DNA of 64,000 nucleotides from Paracoccaceae bacterium (lineage in GTDB: Bacteria > Pseudomonadota > Alphaproteobacteria > Rhodobacterales > Rhodobacteraceae). Of this stretch, positions 20,117 to 28,121 are shown piece by piece (position 1 is the stretch's first letter; every line of letters starts with the position of its first letter). The DNA is taken from assembly GCA_014879735.1 (NCBI GenBank), contig JACSRN010000062.1, positions 1-64,000 on the forward strand. The letters run 5' to 3'. The position numbers were made by a program, and so were the translations under genes. Below the pieces are notes generated by a model. It did no database searches. It saw nothing but the letters and a program-made list of their open reading frames with translations, and was not told the DNA's origin.

Positions 20117-20506
20117 TCAGTCCGGACGACGATATGCCCGGTTCGCCGCGATTTCCGGCAGGCTGGTTTCGATCCAGTCGGCCAGAAGGCGGACCCGGCT
20201 TGCCGCCTCCACGCCCAGCGGGGTCAGGCAGTAATCGACATGGGGCGGCACCACATCATGTGCCGTGCGCAACACCAATCCATCGCTTTCCAGCCATTGC
20301 AGCGTCTGCGCCAGCATCCGCTCGCTGACACCGCCGATCTTGCGCCGCAACTGGCTGAAACGATGCGTTCCCGTCTCAAGCGCCAAAAGCACCAGCACGC
20401 CCCAGCGGCTGGTGACATGCTTCAAAACCTCGCGCGAGGGGCATGCCGCCGACATGAGATCTCCGCGCATAACCTTTTCCGACAGCGTCATCAGGCGACT
20501 CTCCAA
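20117..20506 (-). CDS. HxlR-family transcriptional regulator
   Basis: CPSREVLKHVTSRWGVLVLLALETGTHRFSQLRRKIGGVSERMLAQTLQWLESDGLV. Confidence 0.92.
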   Translation of the reverse strand: MESRLMTLSEKVMRGDLMSAACPSREVLKHVTSRWGVLVLLALETGTHRFSQLRRKIGGVSERMLAQTLQWLESDGLVLRTAHDVVPPHVDYCLTPLGVEAASRVRLLADWIETSLPEIAANRAYRRPD

Positions 20507-20520
20507 GTGATTTCATACTT

Positions 20521-20553
20521 ACATTAATGTGCGTACTTCTAAAAAGTAAGTAC
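20521..20553. promoter_or_regulatory. Candidate HxlR operator region
   Basis: ACATTAATGT palindrome and GTACTT-n9-AAGTAC dyad between divergent HxlR and NmrA-like genes. Confidence 0.5.
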
Positions 20554-20594
20554 ACCCTCTACATCAATCGCATCGGAATCGAAAGGACAATGAC

Positions 20595-21443
20595 ATGACG
20601 ATTGCTGTTTCAGGATCCACGGGCCAGCTTGGCCGTCTCGTGATCGACGCCTTGCAGGAAAAATCCCCGGATGCGGCAATCGTCGCTCTGGCCCGCAATC
20701 CCGAAAAGGTTGCGGCCCGCGGGATCGAGGTCAGGACGGCCGATTACAGCGCGCCCGATACCCTTGGCCCGGCATTGCAGGGTGTGGACACGCTGCTGCT
20801 GATCTCGTCGAGCGAGGTCGGGCAGCGGGCGGTGCAGCACCGTGCCATCATTGCCGCCGCCCGGGCGGCGGGGGTGCGTCGCATCGTCTATACCAGCCTG
20901 CTGCATGCCGACACATCCGTCCTCAGCCTTGCCGATGAGCATCGCGATACCGAACGGGCGCTGCAGGACTCGGGCATGGACTTCACGATTTTGCGCAATG
21001 GCTGGTATACCGAGAATTACACCGGCTCGGTTCCGGCGGCAGTGGTCAATGGCGGCTTCATCGGTAGCGCGGGCGATGGCCGCATCTCGTCGGCCGCACG
21101 GGCGGATTATGCCCGGGCCGCCGCCGAGGTGCTGCTGAGCGAGGGCCATGACGGCAAGATCTACGAACTTGCCGGCGACAACAGCTATACCCTGGCGGAT
21201 CTTGCCGCCGAGATCTCGCGGCAGACCGGCCGCGACATTCCCTACAGGGATCTGCCGCCGGCCGATTATGCCGGCATCCTGAAGGGCGCGGGCTTGCCCG
21301 ATGGTCTGGCGGAGGCCATTGCCGGCTGGGACGTCGCGGCATCGCAGGGTGCGCTGCAATCCGGGGACAAGCGCCTGTCCGGACTGATCGGCCGTCCGAC
21401 GACACCAATGCGCGATACGGTCGCCGCAGCACTTGCGGCATAG
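20595..21443 (+). CDS. NmrA-like/SDR NAD(P)H quinone oxidoreductase (QorB-like)
   Basis: MTIAVSGSTGQLGRLVIDAL; DFTILRNGWYTENY. Confidence 0.87.
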   Translation: MTIAVSGSTGQLGRLVIDALQEKSPDAAIVALARNPEKVAARGIEVRTADYSAPDTLGPALQGVDTLLLISSSEVGQRAVQHRAIIAAARAAGVRRIVYTSLLHADTSVLSLADEHRDTERALQDSGMDFTILRNGWYTENYTGSVPAAVVNGGFIGSAGDGRISSAARADYARAAAEVLLSEGHDGKIYELAGDNSYTLADLAAEISRQTGRDIPYRDLPPADYAGILKGAGLPDGLAEAIAGWDVAASQGALQSGDKRLSGLIGRPTTPMRDTVAAALAA

Positions 21444-21465
21444 CCGCAGGACAGGAAAATAGGAA

Positions 21466-21489
21466 AAGGCCCTTCGGCAGAAGGGCCTT
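21466..21489. terminator. Bidirectional intrinsic terminator-like hairpin
   Basis: AAGGCCCTT-cggcag-AAGGGCCTT followed by T-rich ctcttgctttc; between convergent genes. Confidence 0.75.
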
Positions 21490-21513
21490 CTCTTGCTTTC
21501 GCTTCCGTCGCGG

Positions 21514-22473
21514 TCAGGCCGCGAACTTGATCGCCCCGGTCGCTTTCGACCAATCGGCATACCAGGCGTCGAACAGGGCCAGTTGCGCCTCGATGAAGCC
21601 CTGCTGGCTGGGCGACAGCACGTCGGTCTCGTTGAACTGCAGGCTGTATTCCGCCTCGCCGCGCAGCACCATCATATGCTTGAAGTACAGCACCAGATCC
21701 GGCCCGGCATCGACCTTCGACAGCACCTGCAGCGCATCGTCCAGTTCTTTCGCCAGCCGCCGCGCCGTGGCATCGCCCTTGACGGCAGCCCGGCACAGCG
21801 CGCCCAGATGCAGCACCTCACGCGGCAGCACGTTGCCGATGCCGGTGATGGAACCCGTGGCGCCGCAATTGACGAAACCGTGGTAGACCGCGGTATCGAC
21901 GCCGATCATCAGCGTGACGCTGGCATCCTGCGAGGTGATGTTCTCAGCCGCATAGGACAGGTCATCCGTGCCGCCGAATTCCTTGAAGCCCAGAAGGTTC
22001 GGGTGCTCTGCCCGCAGGGCGAAGAACAGGTCGGCGCGGGTGGCAAAGCCGTAATAGGGGCTGTTGTAGATCACCGCCGGCAGATCGGGTGCGGCGGCGA
22101 GGATCGCCTTGAAATGCGCCTTCTGCGCGGCGATGACCGATCCGCGCGACAACACGCGCGGGATGACCATCAGGCCCTTGGCCCCCACCTTCTGCGCATG
22201 GGCCGCATGGGCCACGGCGCTGGCCGAATTCACTGCCCCGGTGCCGACGATGACGGGGACGCCGGCCTTGACCAGCCGCTCCACGCCTTCCATCCGCTGC
22301 GCATCGGTCAGAAGCGGCCAGTCGCCCATCGAGCCGCAATAGACGACCGCCGACATGCCAAGCCCGATCAGTTGCTTCGCCTTGGCGACCAGCTTGTCAT
22401 AGTCCGGCGTGCGGTCCGCCTTGCAGGGCGTCATCAGTGCGGGGATCGTTCCGTGAAAAATCTGCGTGTCCAT
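21514..22473 (-). CDS. DHDPS-family lyase, likely 1-pyrroline-4-hydroxy-2-carboxylate deaminase (LhpC-like)
   Basis: MDTQIFHGTIPALMTPCKADRTPDYDKLVAKAKQLIGLGMSAVVYCGSMGDWPLLTD...FKEFGG; context with 4-Hyp epimerase and D-amino acid dehydrogenase. Confidence 0.75.
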   Translation of the reverse strand: MDTQIFHGTIPALMTPCKADRTPDYDKLVAKAKQLIGLGMSAVVYCGSMGDWPLLTDAQRMEGVERLVKAGVPVIVGTGAVNSASAVAHAAHAQKVGAKGLMVIPRVLSRGSVIAAQKAHFKAILAAAPDLPAVIYNSPYYGFATRADLFFALRAEHPNLLGFKEFGGTDDLSYAAENITSQDASVTLMIGVDTAVYHGFVNCGATGSITGIGNVLPREVLHLGALCRAAVKGDATARRLAKELDDALQVLSKVDAGPDLVLYFKHMMVLRGEAEYSLQFNETDVLSPSQQGFIEAQLALFDAWYADWSKATGAIKFAA

Positions 22474-22535
22474 CTCGGCTCTCCTCTGACCCATGGGCAG
22501 GCGACAGGATGTCGCGACTCTGCCCTTGCCGTCAC

Positions 22536-22566
22536 AATACACTATTTGTATTTTATTTGTCGACAA
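22536..22566. promoter_or_regulatory. Candidate GntR operator region upstream of the LhpC-like gene
   Basis: AATACA-ctatt-TGTATT dyad (22536-22552) and TTGTCGACAA palindrome (22557-22566). Confidence 0.45.
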
Positions 22567-22590
22567 GAAAAGAGCCCAGGCGGAAATCCG

Positions 22591-23295
22591 CTACAGCGCC
22601 AGTTTCTGCCGGCCATCGCGGGCCACGAAGCTGCGGATCTGGCTGACGATGCCGTCGGCATGCGCAGTGGCCAGCCGGTCGGCCGCCGCGATGTCGCGCG
22701 CCTCGATCGCGGCGATCATGCCGGCATGTTCGACCACGCCTAGATCGGCCGGCTGGCTGTCGTAGGACGAATAATAGAGCGGCATGATCCGCCGGCCCTC
22801 GTCCATCAACCGGGTGAACAGCATGGTGTAATAGGGATTGCGACCGGCCTCGGCGATGGTGACATGGAATTCGCGATTGGTGGCGATCATCGCCAGGGCG
22901 TCGCCCGCGGCGGCAGCGGCCACGTAATCCGCCGCGCGCGCCCGGATCAGCGCCATGTCCTCTGGGCCGCGATATTCGGCCGCAAGCCGCGTCGTCACCC
23001 GGTACATCAGCGTGATCGCGTCGAAAAAGGTGTAGAGATTCAGGAAATCGATCGGCGTTACGATGGTCGAGCGGTTGGGCAGCGTCGTCACCAGCCCTTC
23101 GCCCGCCAGCCGCACCAGCGCCTCGCGAATGGGCGTACGCGACATCTTCAGCCGCTCGGCCAGTTGCACCTCGTCGATGGAGCTGCCCGGCGGCAGTGCC
23201 AGATCGAGAATCTCCTCGCGCAATATGTCATAGGCGAACTTCACCCCCGAGCCGCGCTTGCGGTCGGGCGTGACGGTCTTTGGCTTGTTCGTCAT
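22591..23295 (-). CDS. GntR-family (FCD domain) transcriptional regulator
   Basis: YDILREEILDLALPPGSSIDEVQLAERLKMSRTPIREALVRLAGEGLV. Confidence 0.9.
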   Translation of the reverse strand: MTNKPKTVTPDRKRGSGVKFAYDILREEILDLALPPGSSIDEVQLAERLKMSRTPIREALVRLAGEGLVTTLPNRSTIVTPIDFLNLYTFFDAITLMYRVTTRLAAEYRGPEDMALIRARAADYVAAAAAGDALAMIATNREFHVTIAEAGRNPYYTMLFTRLMDEGRRIMPLYYSSYDSQPADLGVVEHAGMIAAIEARDIAAADRLATAHADGIVSQIRSFVARDGRQKLAL

Positions 23296-23304
23296 GTCGG
23301 GGTC

Positions 23305-23320
23305 CTTGTGTCGACACGAG
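23305..23320. promoter_or_regulatory. Candidate autoregulatory operator CTTGTGTCGACACGAG
   Basis: Near-perfect 16-bp palindrome 10 bp upstream of the GntR start; core TGTCGACA shared with 22557-22566. Confidence 0.45.
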
Positions 23321-23398
23321 GGATACGGAAAAGCCGGCGGCCGATCAATGGCCGGTCTCCGGCGGCATCAGTGCCGGCCGGGCCGCTGTCGCGCGGGG

Positions 23399-24439
23399 TC
23401 AGGGCCGGGCCTCCAGGGCCGCGGTGGCCAGTGCATGTGCCTTTCGCATCACCGTGGGCAGGCTGGAGGCGGTGAGGCCCGGGTCGACGCTGCCGCGCAG
23501 GGGTGCGAGGTCGGCCTCTGCCACCATCACCCGCAGGATCAGGTGAAAATGGGTGAAGGTGTGGCGAATCTCGCCCGCGTCGCGCCAGGGGGCGGCCGCG
23601 GGCGCGACGCCGCCCGGCGATCCGTCCCAGCCATCGCCGGGAAAGCCGGTCATGCCGCCCAGAAGGCCGTGGCCGGGCCGCCGCTCCACCACCCAGCCCT
23701 GGGGGGTGCGCAGCGCCCAGACGGTGCCGCGGCGGGTGGGCTTCACCGCCTTTGGCGCCCTGACGGGCAAGACCGCGGCAACCCCGCCCGCCCGGGCGGC
23801 GCAATCGTCAAGCAACGGGCAGATCCCGCAGGCCGGCGACTTCGGCGTGCAGATCGTGGCGCCCAGATCCATCATTGCCTGCGCGAAATCGCCGGGCCGG
23901 GTGGCGGGCGTCAGGCCGGCCGCCAGATGCGTGAGGTCCTGCTTCGCCTGCGGCAGCGGGATCTGCACCGCGAAGAGGCGGGCCACCACCCGCTCGACAT
24001 TGCCGTCGACCACGGTCGCGGCCTCGTCGAAGGCGATGGCCGCGATGGCGGCGGCGGTATAGGGGCCGATGCCGGGCAGGTGGCGCAGGCTTTCGGCCGT
24101 ATCGGGAAAGCCGCCGCGCGCCACCACCGCGCGCGCGCATTTCAGCAGGTTGCGCGCCCGGGCATAATAGCCAAGTCCCGCCCATTCGGCCATGACATCC
24201 TCGTCCCGCGCCGCGGCCAGCGCCGCGATATCGGGCCAGCGGTCGATGAAGCGGCGGAAATAGTCGCGCACGGCGGCGACCGTGGTCTGCTGCAGCATCA
24301 CCTCGGACAGCCAGACGCGATAGGGGTCGGGCCGCACCCCGGCGGCGCGTTCGGCCGGGCCGATGCGCCAGGGCATCACCCGGGCGTGGCGGTCGTACCA
24401 GGCCAAAAGGCGGGCGGCGGTCGGGGCTGTGTCACGCAA
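23399..24439 (-). CDS. mutY: A/G-specific adenine glycosylase
   Basis: MPWRIGPAERAAGVRPDPYRVWLSEVMLQQTTVAAVRDYFRRFIDRWPD; C-terminal Cys cluster CTPKSPACGICPLLDDC. Confidence 0.93.
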   Translation of the reverse strand: MRDTAPTAARLLAWYDRHARVMPWRIGPAERAAGVRPDPYRVWLSEVMLQQTTVAAVRDYFRRFIDRWPDIAALAAARDEDVMAEWAGLGYYARARNLLKCARAVVARGGFPDTAESLRHLPGIGPYTAAAIAAIAFDEAATVVDGNVERVVARLFAVQIPLPQAKQDLTHLAAGLTPATRPGDFAQAMMDLGATICTPKSPACGICPLLDDCAARAGGVAAVLPVRAPKAVKPTRRGTVWALRTPQGWVVERRPGHGLLGGMTGFPGDGWDGSPGGVAPAAAPWRDAGEIRHTFTHFHLILRVMVAEADLAPLRGSVDPGLTASSLPTVMRKAHALATAALEARP

Positions 24440-24520
24440 GTTTTATAGTCCTTGGTTCGGTCGCGGGGTGGCGGGGCGCTGGGCTTGGGCTAAGATAGCG
24501 GCAATCAAGGTAAGGACCAG

Positions 24521-25048
24521 ATGGCCCGCAAGCCCGGCATCCCCTCCGCACAGCACCGCATGCGCGGCTTCGAGCCGGCCTTTGCGCTGGTGTCGGGCCA
24601 GATCCGCACGGCCGGAGAGGCCCGTGGCTTTGCCGTGGCCCGCCTTGTCACCCATTGGCCCGAGGTGGTGGGCGAGGATTTGGCGCGCATCACCCGCCCG
24701 GTAAAGGTGGCCTATGGCCGCGAGGGGCTTGGCGCGACGCTGACGCTGCTGGTGCAGGGCGCCAGCGCCCCGATGATCGAGATGCAGAAGGCCAGGATTC
24801 GCGAGCGTGTGAATGCCGTCTATGGCTACAACGCGATTTCGCGCCTGGTGCTGACCCAGACCGCCGCAAGCGGTTTTGCCGAAGGGCAGGCCCGTTTCAC
24901 CCCTGCACCAACGCCACAAGCCCCGCCGCCGGATCCTGCGATCACCGAAAAAGCCGCCAGATCGGCCGAGGGCGTCGCCGATTCCGGACTTCGGGCTGCG
25001 CTTGAACGACTGGCCGAAAATATCTTAACTCGCCCCGCAAAGAAATGA
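24521..25048 (+). CDS. DUF721 (DciA-like) protein
   Basis: LVTHWPEVVGEDLARITRPVKVAYGREGLGATLTLLVQGASAPMIEMQKARIRERVNAVYGYNAISRLVLTQT. Confidence 0.8.
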   Translation: MARKPGIPSAQHRMRGFEPAFALVSGQIRTAGEARGFAVARLVTHWPEVVGEDLARITRPVKVAYGREGLGATLTLLVQGASAPMIEMQKARIRERVNAVYGYNAISRLVLTQTAASGFAEGQARFTPAPTPQAPPPDPAITEKAARSAEGVADSGLRAALERLAENILTRPAKK

Positions 25049-25058
25049 GGACGACGCA

Positions 25059-25706
25059 ATGACGACGATCACCCGCCGGGTTCTGCTGGCCATGGCCGCG
25101 GCACTGGCCGCCTCTCCGGTTCTGGCCCAGGATACGGAAACCTCAGCGCCGGCCGATCCGGCACCTTCGGTCGATCCGGCCACGGTGAAGGATTTCTCGA
25201 TCGGCAGCGCCGACGCACCGATCAAGATCACGGAATATGCCAGCTACACCTGCCCGCATTGCGCCCGCTTCCATGCCGATGTCTTCGCGCAGTTGAAGCT
25301 GGATTATATCGACACCGGCAAGGTGTATTTCACCATGCGCGAGGTCTATTTCGACCGCTACGGTCTCTGGGCCGCGCTGGTGGCGCGCTGCGGCGGCGAC
25401 ATGAAGTATTTCGGCATTCAGGACATGCTGTTCGACCAGCAGCAGGACTGGGCCGCGCAGCAGGATCCGAGTCTGGTGGTGCAGAAGTTGCGCGGGATCG
25501 GCCTGGCGGCCGGGCTGACCAACGAACAGCTCGACGCTTGCCTGCAGGATACCGCAATGGTCGAGGCCATGGTGAAACACTTCGAAGAGGGCATGCAGGC
25601 GGATGCGATCGAGGGCACGCCGACGCTGATCATCGACGGCGAAAAGCATCCGAACATGTCCTATGGCGACCTGAAGACGATTCTTGACGCCAAACTCGGG
25701 GGCTGA
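25059..25706 (+). CDS. DsbA-family thiol:disulfide oxidoreductase
   Basis: Signal peptide then ITEYASYTCPHCARFHADVF (CPHC) and EGTPTLIIDG cis-Pro region. Confidence 0.9.
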   Translation: MTTITRRVLLAMAAALAASPVLAQDTETSAPADPAPSVDPATVKDFSIGSADAPIKITEYASYTCPHCARFHADVFAQLKLDYIDTGKVYFTMREVYFDRYGLWAALVARCGGDMKYFGIQDMLFDQQQDWAAQQDPSLVVQKLRGIGLAAGLTNEQLDACLQDTAMVEAMVKHFEEGMQADAIEGTPTLIIDGEKHPNMSYGDLKTILDAKLGG

Positions 25707-25707
25707 G

Positions 25708-26850
25708 ATGGCCGCACCTTTGGAAGGGCTGCGCGTCGTCGAGCTTGCGCGGATCCTGGCCGGCCCCTGGGCCGGACAGACGCTGGCCGATCTGGGCGCC
25801 GAGGTGATCAAGGTCGAGGCGCCGGAAGGCGACGACACGCGCCGCTGGGGACCGCCGTTCATCGAGCGCGAGGACGACCGCAGCGCTGCCTATTTTCATG
25901 CCTGCAATCGCGGCAAGAAAAGCATCACCTGCGACTTTCGCACGCCCGAAGGCCAGGAGGTCGTCCGCGATCTGGTGGCCGGGGCGGATGTGGTGATCGA
26001 GAATTTCAAGGTGGGCGGGCTGGCGAAATACGGCCTGGACTGGGAAAGCCTGCGTCGGGTGAACCCGCGGCTGATCTATTGCTCCATAACCGGCTTCGGC
26101 CAGACCGGACCCTACGCCCATCGGGCGGGCTACGACTTCATCATCCAGGGCATGGCGGGGTTGATGAGCGTGACCGGCGAGCCCGAGGGGCAGCCGCAAA
26201 AGGTGGGTGTTGCCGTGACCGATGTCTTCACCGGCATCTATGCGGCGACGGCGATCCTGGCTGCGGTCGTGCAACGGGCACGCACCGGCGAGGGTCAGAT
26301 GATCGACATGGCGCTGATGGATGTTGCAACATCCATCATGGCCAACCAGGCGATGAACTATCTGGCGACCGGCACGCCGCCGCGCAAGATGGGCAATGCG
26401 CATCCCAATCTTGCGCCCTATGCCGTCTTCGACTGTGCCGACGGCTGGATCATCCTTGCGACCGGAAACGACAGCCAGTACCGCAAGCTTTGCGGTATCC
26501 TGGGGCTTGCCGACATGGCCGAGGCGCCGGAATTCCTGACGAATGCCGACCGGGTGACAAACCGCGCGGCGATGACCGAACGGATCCTGGCAGCAACGAA
26601 GGGCTGGCAGAAGGATGCGCTGCTGGCGGCCTGCGAGGCGGCAGGCGTGCCCGCCGGGCCGATCAACGACATGGCCGAGGTCTTCGCCGACCCGCAGGTG
26701 ATTGCGCGCGGCATGCGGATCGACCCCGAGGGCGTGCCGGGGGTGCGAACGCCGATCACATTCTCGGACGCGGATCTGGCGCTGGACCGTGCCTCGCCGC
26801 GGCTGGGCCAGCATCAGGACGAGATTCTGGCGGGCTCCAAGGGATCGTGA
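25708..26850 (+). CDS. CaiB/BaiF family CoA-transferase
   Basis: LEGLRVVELARILAGPWAGQTLADLGAEVIKVEAPEGDDTRRWGPP. Confidence 0.93.
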   Translation: MAAPLEGLRVVELARILAGPWAGQTLADLGAEVIKVEAPEGDDTRRWGPPFIEREDDRSAAYFHACNRGKKSITCDFRTPEGQEVVRDLVAGADVVIENFKVGGLAKYGLDWESLRRVNPRLIYCSITGFGQTGPYAHRAGYDFIIQGMAGLMSVTGEPEGQPQKVGVAVTDVFTGIYAATAILAAVVQRARTGEGQMIDMALMDVATSIMANQAMNYLATGTPPRKMGNAHPNLAPYAVFDCADGWIILATGNDSQYRKLCGILGLADMAEAPEFLTNADRVTNRAAMTERILAATKGWQKDALLAACEAAGVPAGPINDMAEVFADPQVIARGMRIDPEGVPGVRTPITFSDADLALDRASPRLGQHQDEILAGSKGS

Positions 26851-26861
26851 AAATAAATTAC
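26849..26861 (+). promoter_or_regulatory. RpiR-like operator A1 (GAAAATAAATTAC)
   Basis: 11-12/13 match to the other sites; 73 bp upstream of site A2. Confidence 0.6.
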
Positions 26862-26890
26862 ATGCATGCGGCTCGACGCTCGCATGCATG
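26861..26890. repeat. Perfect 10-bp inverted repeat, 10-nt loop
   Basis: CATGCATGCG-gctcgacgct-CGCATGCATG. Confidence 0.85.
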
Positions 26891-26921
26891 CTTGATCTTG
26901 CGCCAACCCTGCGGGTATCGT

Positions 26922-26934
26922 GAAAACGAATTAC
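26922..26934 (+). promoter_or_regulatory. RpiR-like operator A2 (GAAAACGAATTAC)
   Basis: 16-nt CGTGAAAACGAATTAC identical to 40614-40629. Confidence 0.7.
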
Positions 26935-26952
26935 TCTGCATCGGAGCGCGCC

Positions 26953-27345
26953 ATGTCCGACCCCCGTCTTGTTCGCTATGACACGGCCGACCCGCAGGCG
27001 GGCGGCACCCGACGGCCCTTTGCCAAGGCGGTGCGGGCGGGTGATTATGTCCATGTTTCCGGGCAGGTGCCCACCGTCAACGGCGAGGTGGTGCAGGGTG
27101 GCATCGTCGCCCAGACCGAACAGGTGATCGAGAACATCAAGGCGGTTCTGGCGCTGGCGGGCTGCGGGCTGGAAGATGTGATCAAGGTGACATGCTGGCT
27201 GGACGACCCTCGGGACTTCTCCAGCTTCAACGCGGTGTTCGAACGGCATTTCGGTCCGAACCCGCCTGCACGCTCCACCGTCCAGTCGAGGCTGATGGTC
27301 GATGCCAGGGTGGAAATCGACGCCATCGCCTGGAAGCCGCTGTGA
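26953..27345 (+). CDS. RidA/YjgF family protein
   Basis: DYVHVSGQVPTVNGEVVQGGIVAQTEQVIENIKAVLALAGCGLEDVIKVTCWL. Confidence 0.92.
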   Translation: MSDPRLVRYDTADPQAGGTRRPFAKAVRAGDYVHVSGQVPTVNGEVVQGGIVAQTEQVIENIKAVLALAGCGLEDVIKVTCWLDDPRDFSSFNAVFERHFGPNPPARSTVQSRLMVDARVEIDAIAWKPL

Positions 27346-28121
27346 AGGTCTTGATCCACCCGACGCCCGAGGCCGGTGCCGATTGCGTAGCGGCGCTGAT
27401 CGCCGCACGGCTGCGGCGGCGGTCCGCGCCGGTGCTGGGCCTTGCGACTGGGGGCACCATGGAGGCGGTCTATGCCCGGCTGATCGCGCAGCACCGCGCC
27501 GGCCGCTGCAGCTTTGCCCAGACCGAGACCTTCAACCTTGACGAATATGTCGGGCTGGCGCCGGATCATCCCTGTTCCTACTGGCACTACATGCGGGCGC
27601 AGTTGTTCGACCATGTCGATATCGCGCCGGGCCGCTATCATCTGCCGCGCGGCGATGCCCCTGACCCCGAGGCCGAGGCGGCGCGCTACGAGGCGGCGAT
27701 CTTGGCGGCCGGCGACATCGGGCTGCAGCTTCTGGGCCTTGGCGCCAACGGCCATATCGGCTTCAACGAGCCGACCTCCAGCCTGTCGTCGCTGACCCGG
27801 ATCAAGACGCTGACCCGCTCCACCCGCGAGGCGAATGCGCGCTTTTTCGACCGGCCCGAAGACGTGCCGCGGCTGGCGATCACCATGGGAATAGGCACCA
27901 TCCTGCGCGCAGAGGAAGTGGTGCTTCTGGCCTATGGCGCGGGCAAGGCCCGCGCTGCGGCGGCAATGATCGAGGGGCCGCTGTCCGCGGCCTGCCCGGC
28001 CTCGGTGCTGCAGATGCACCGCAGGGCCACCGTGGTGCTGGACGAGGCGGCGGCGGCCGAACTGAAGCTGCGCGACTATTACGAGGATATCCACCCCGAA
28101 GGCCGCGACCGGCCGATCTGA
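27342..28121 (+). CDS. nagB: Glucosamine-6-phosphate deaminase (GTG start)
   Basis: VLGLATGGTMEAVYARL; FNLDEYVGLAPDHPCSYWHYM; LGLGANGHIGFNEP; start overlaps RidA stop. Confidence 0.88.
   Translation: MKVLIHPTPEAGADCVAALIAARLRRRSAPVLGLATGGTMEAVYARLIAQHRAGRCSFAQTETFNLDEYVGLAPDHPCSYWHYMRAQLFDHVDIAPGRYHLPRGDAPDPEAEAARYEAAILAAGDIGLQLLGLGANGHIGFNEPTSSLSSLTRIKTLTRSTREANARFFDRPEDVPRLAITMGIGTILRAEEVVLLAYGAGKARAAAAMIEGPLSAACPASVLQMHRRATVVLDEAAAAELKLRDYYEDIHPEGRDRPI

Noticed and set aside
26861-26890. Inverted repeat as a rho-independent terminator for the CoA-transferase gene
   Set aside because: No U-tract follows; sequence after the stem is cttgatcttgcg. It is kept as a structural finding only.
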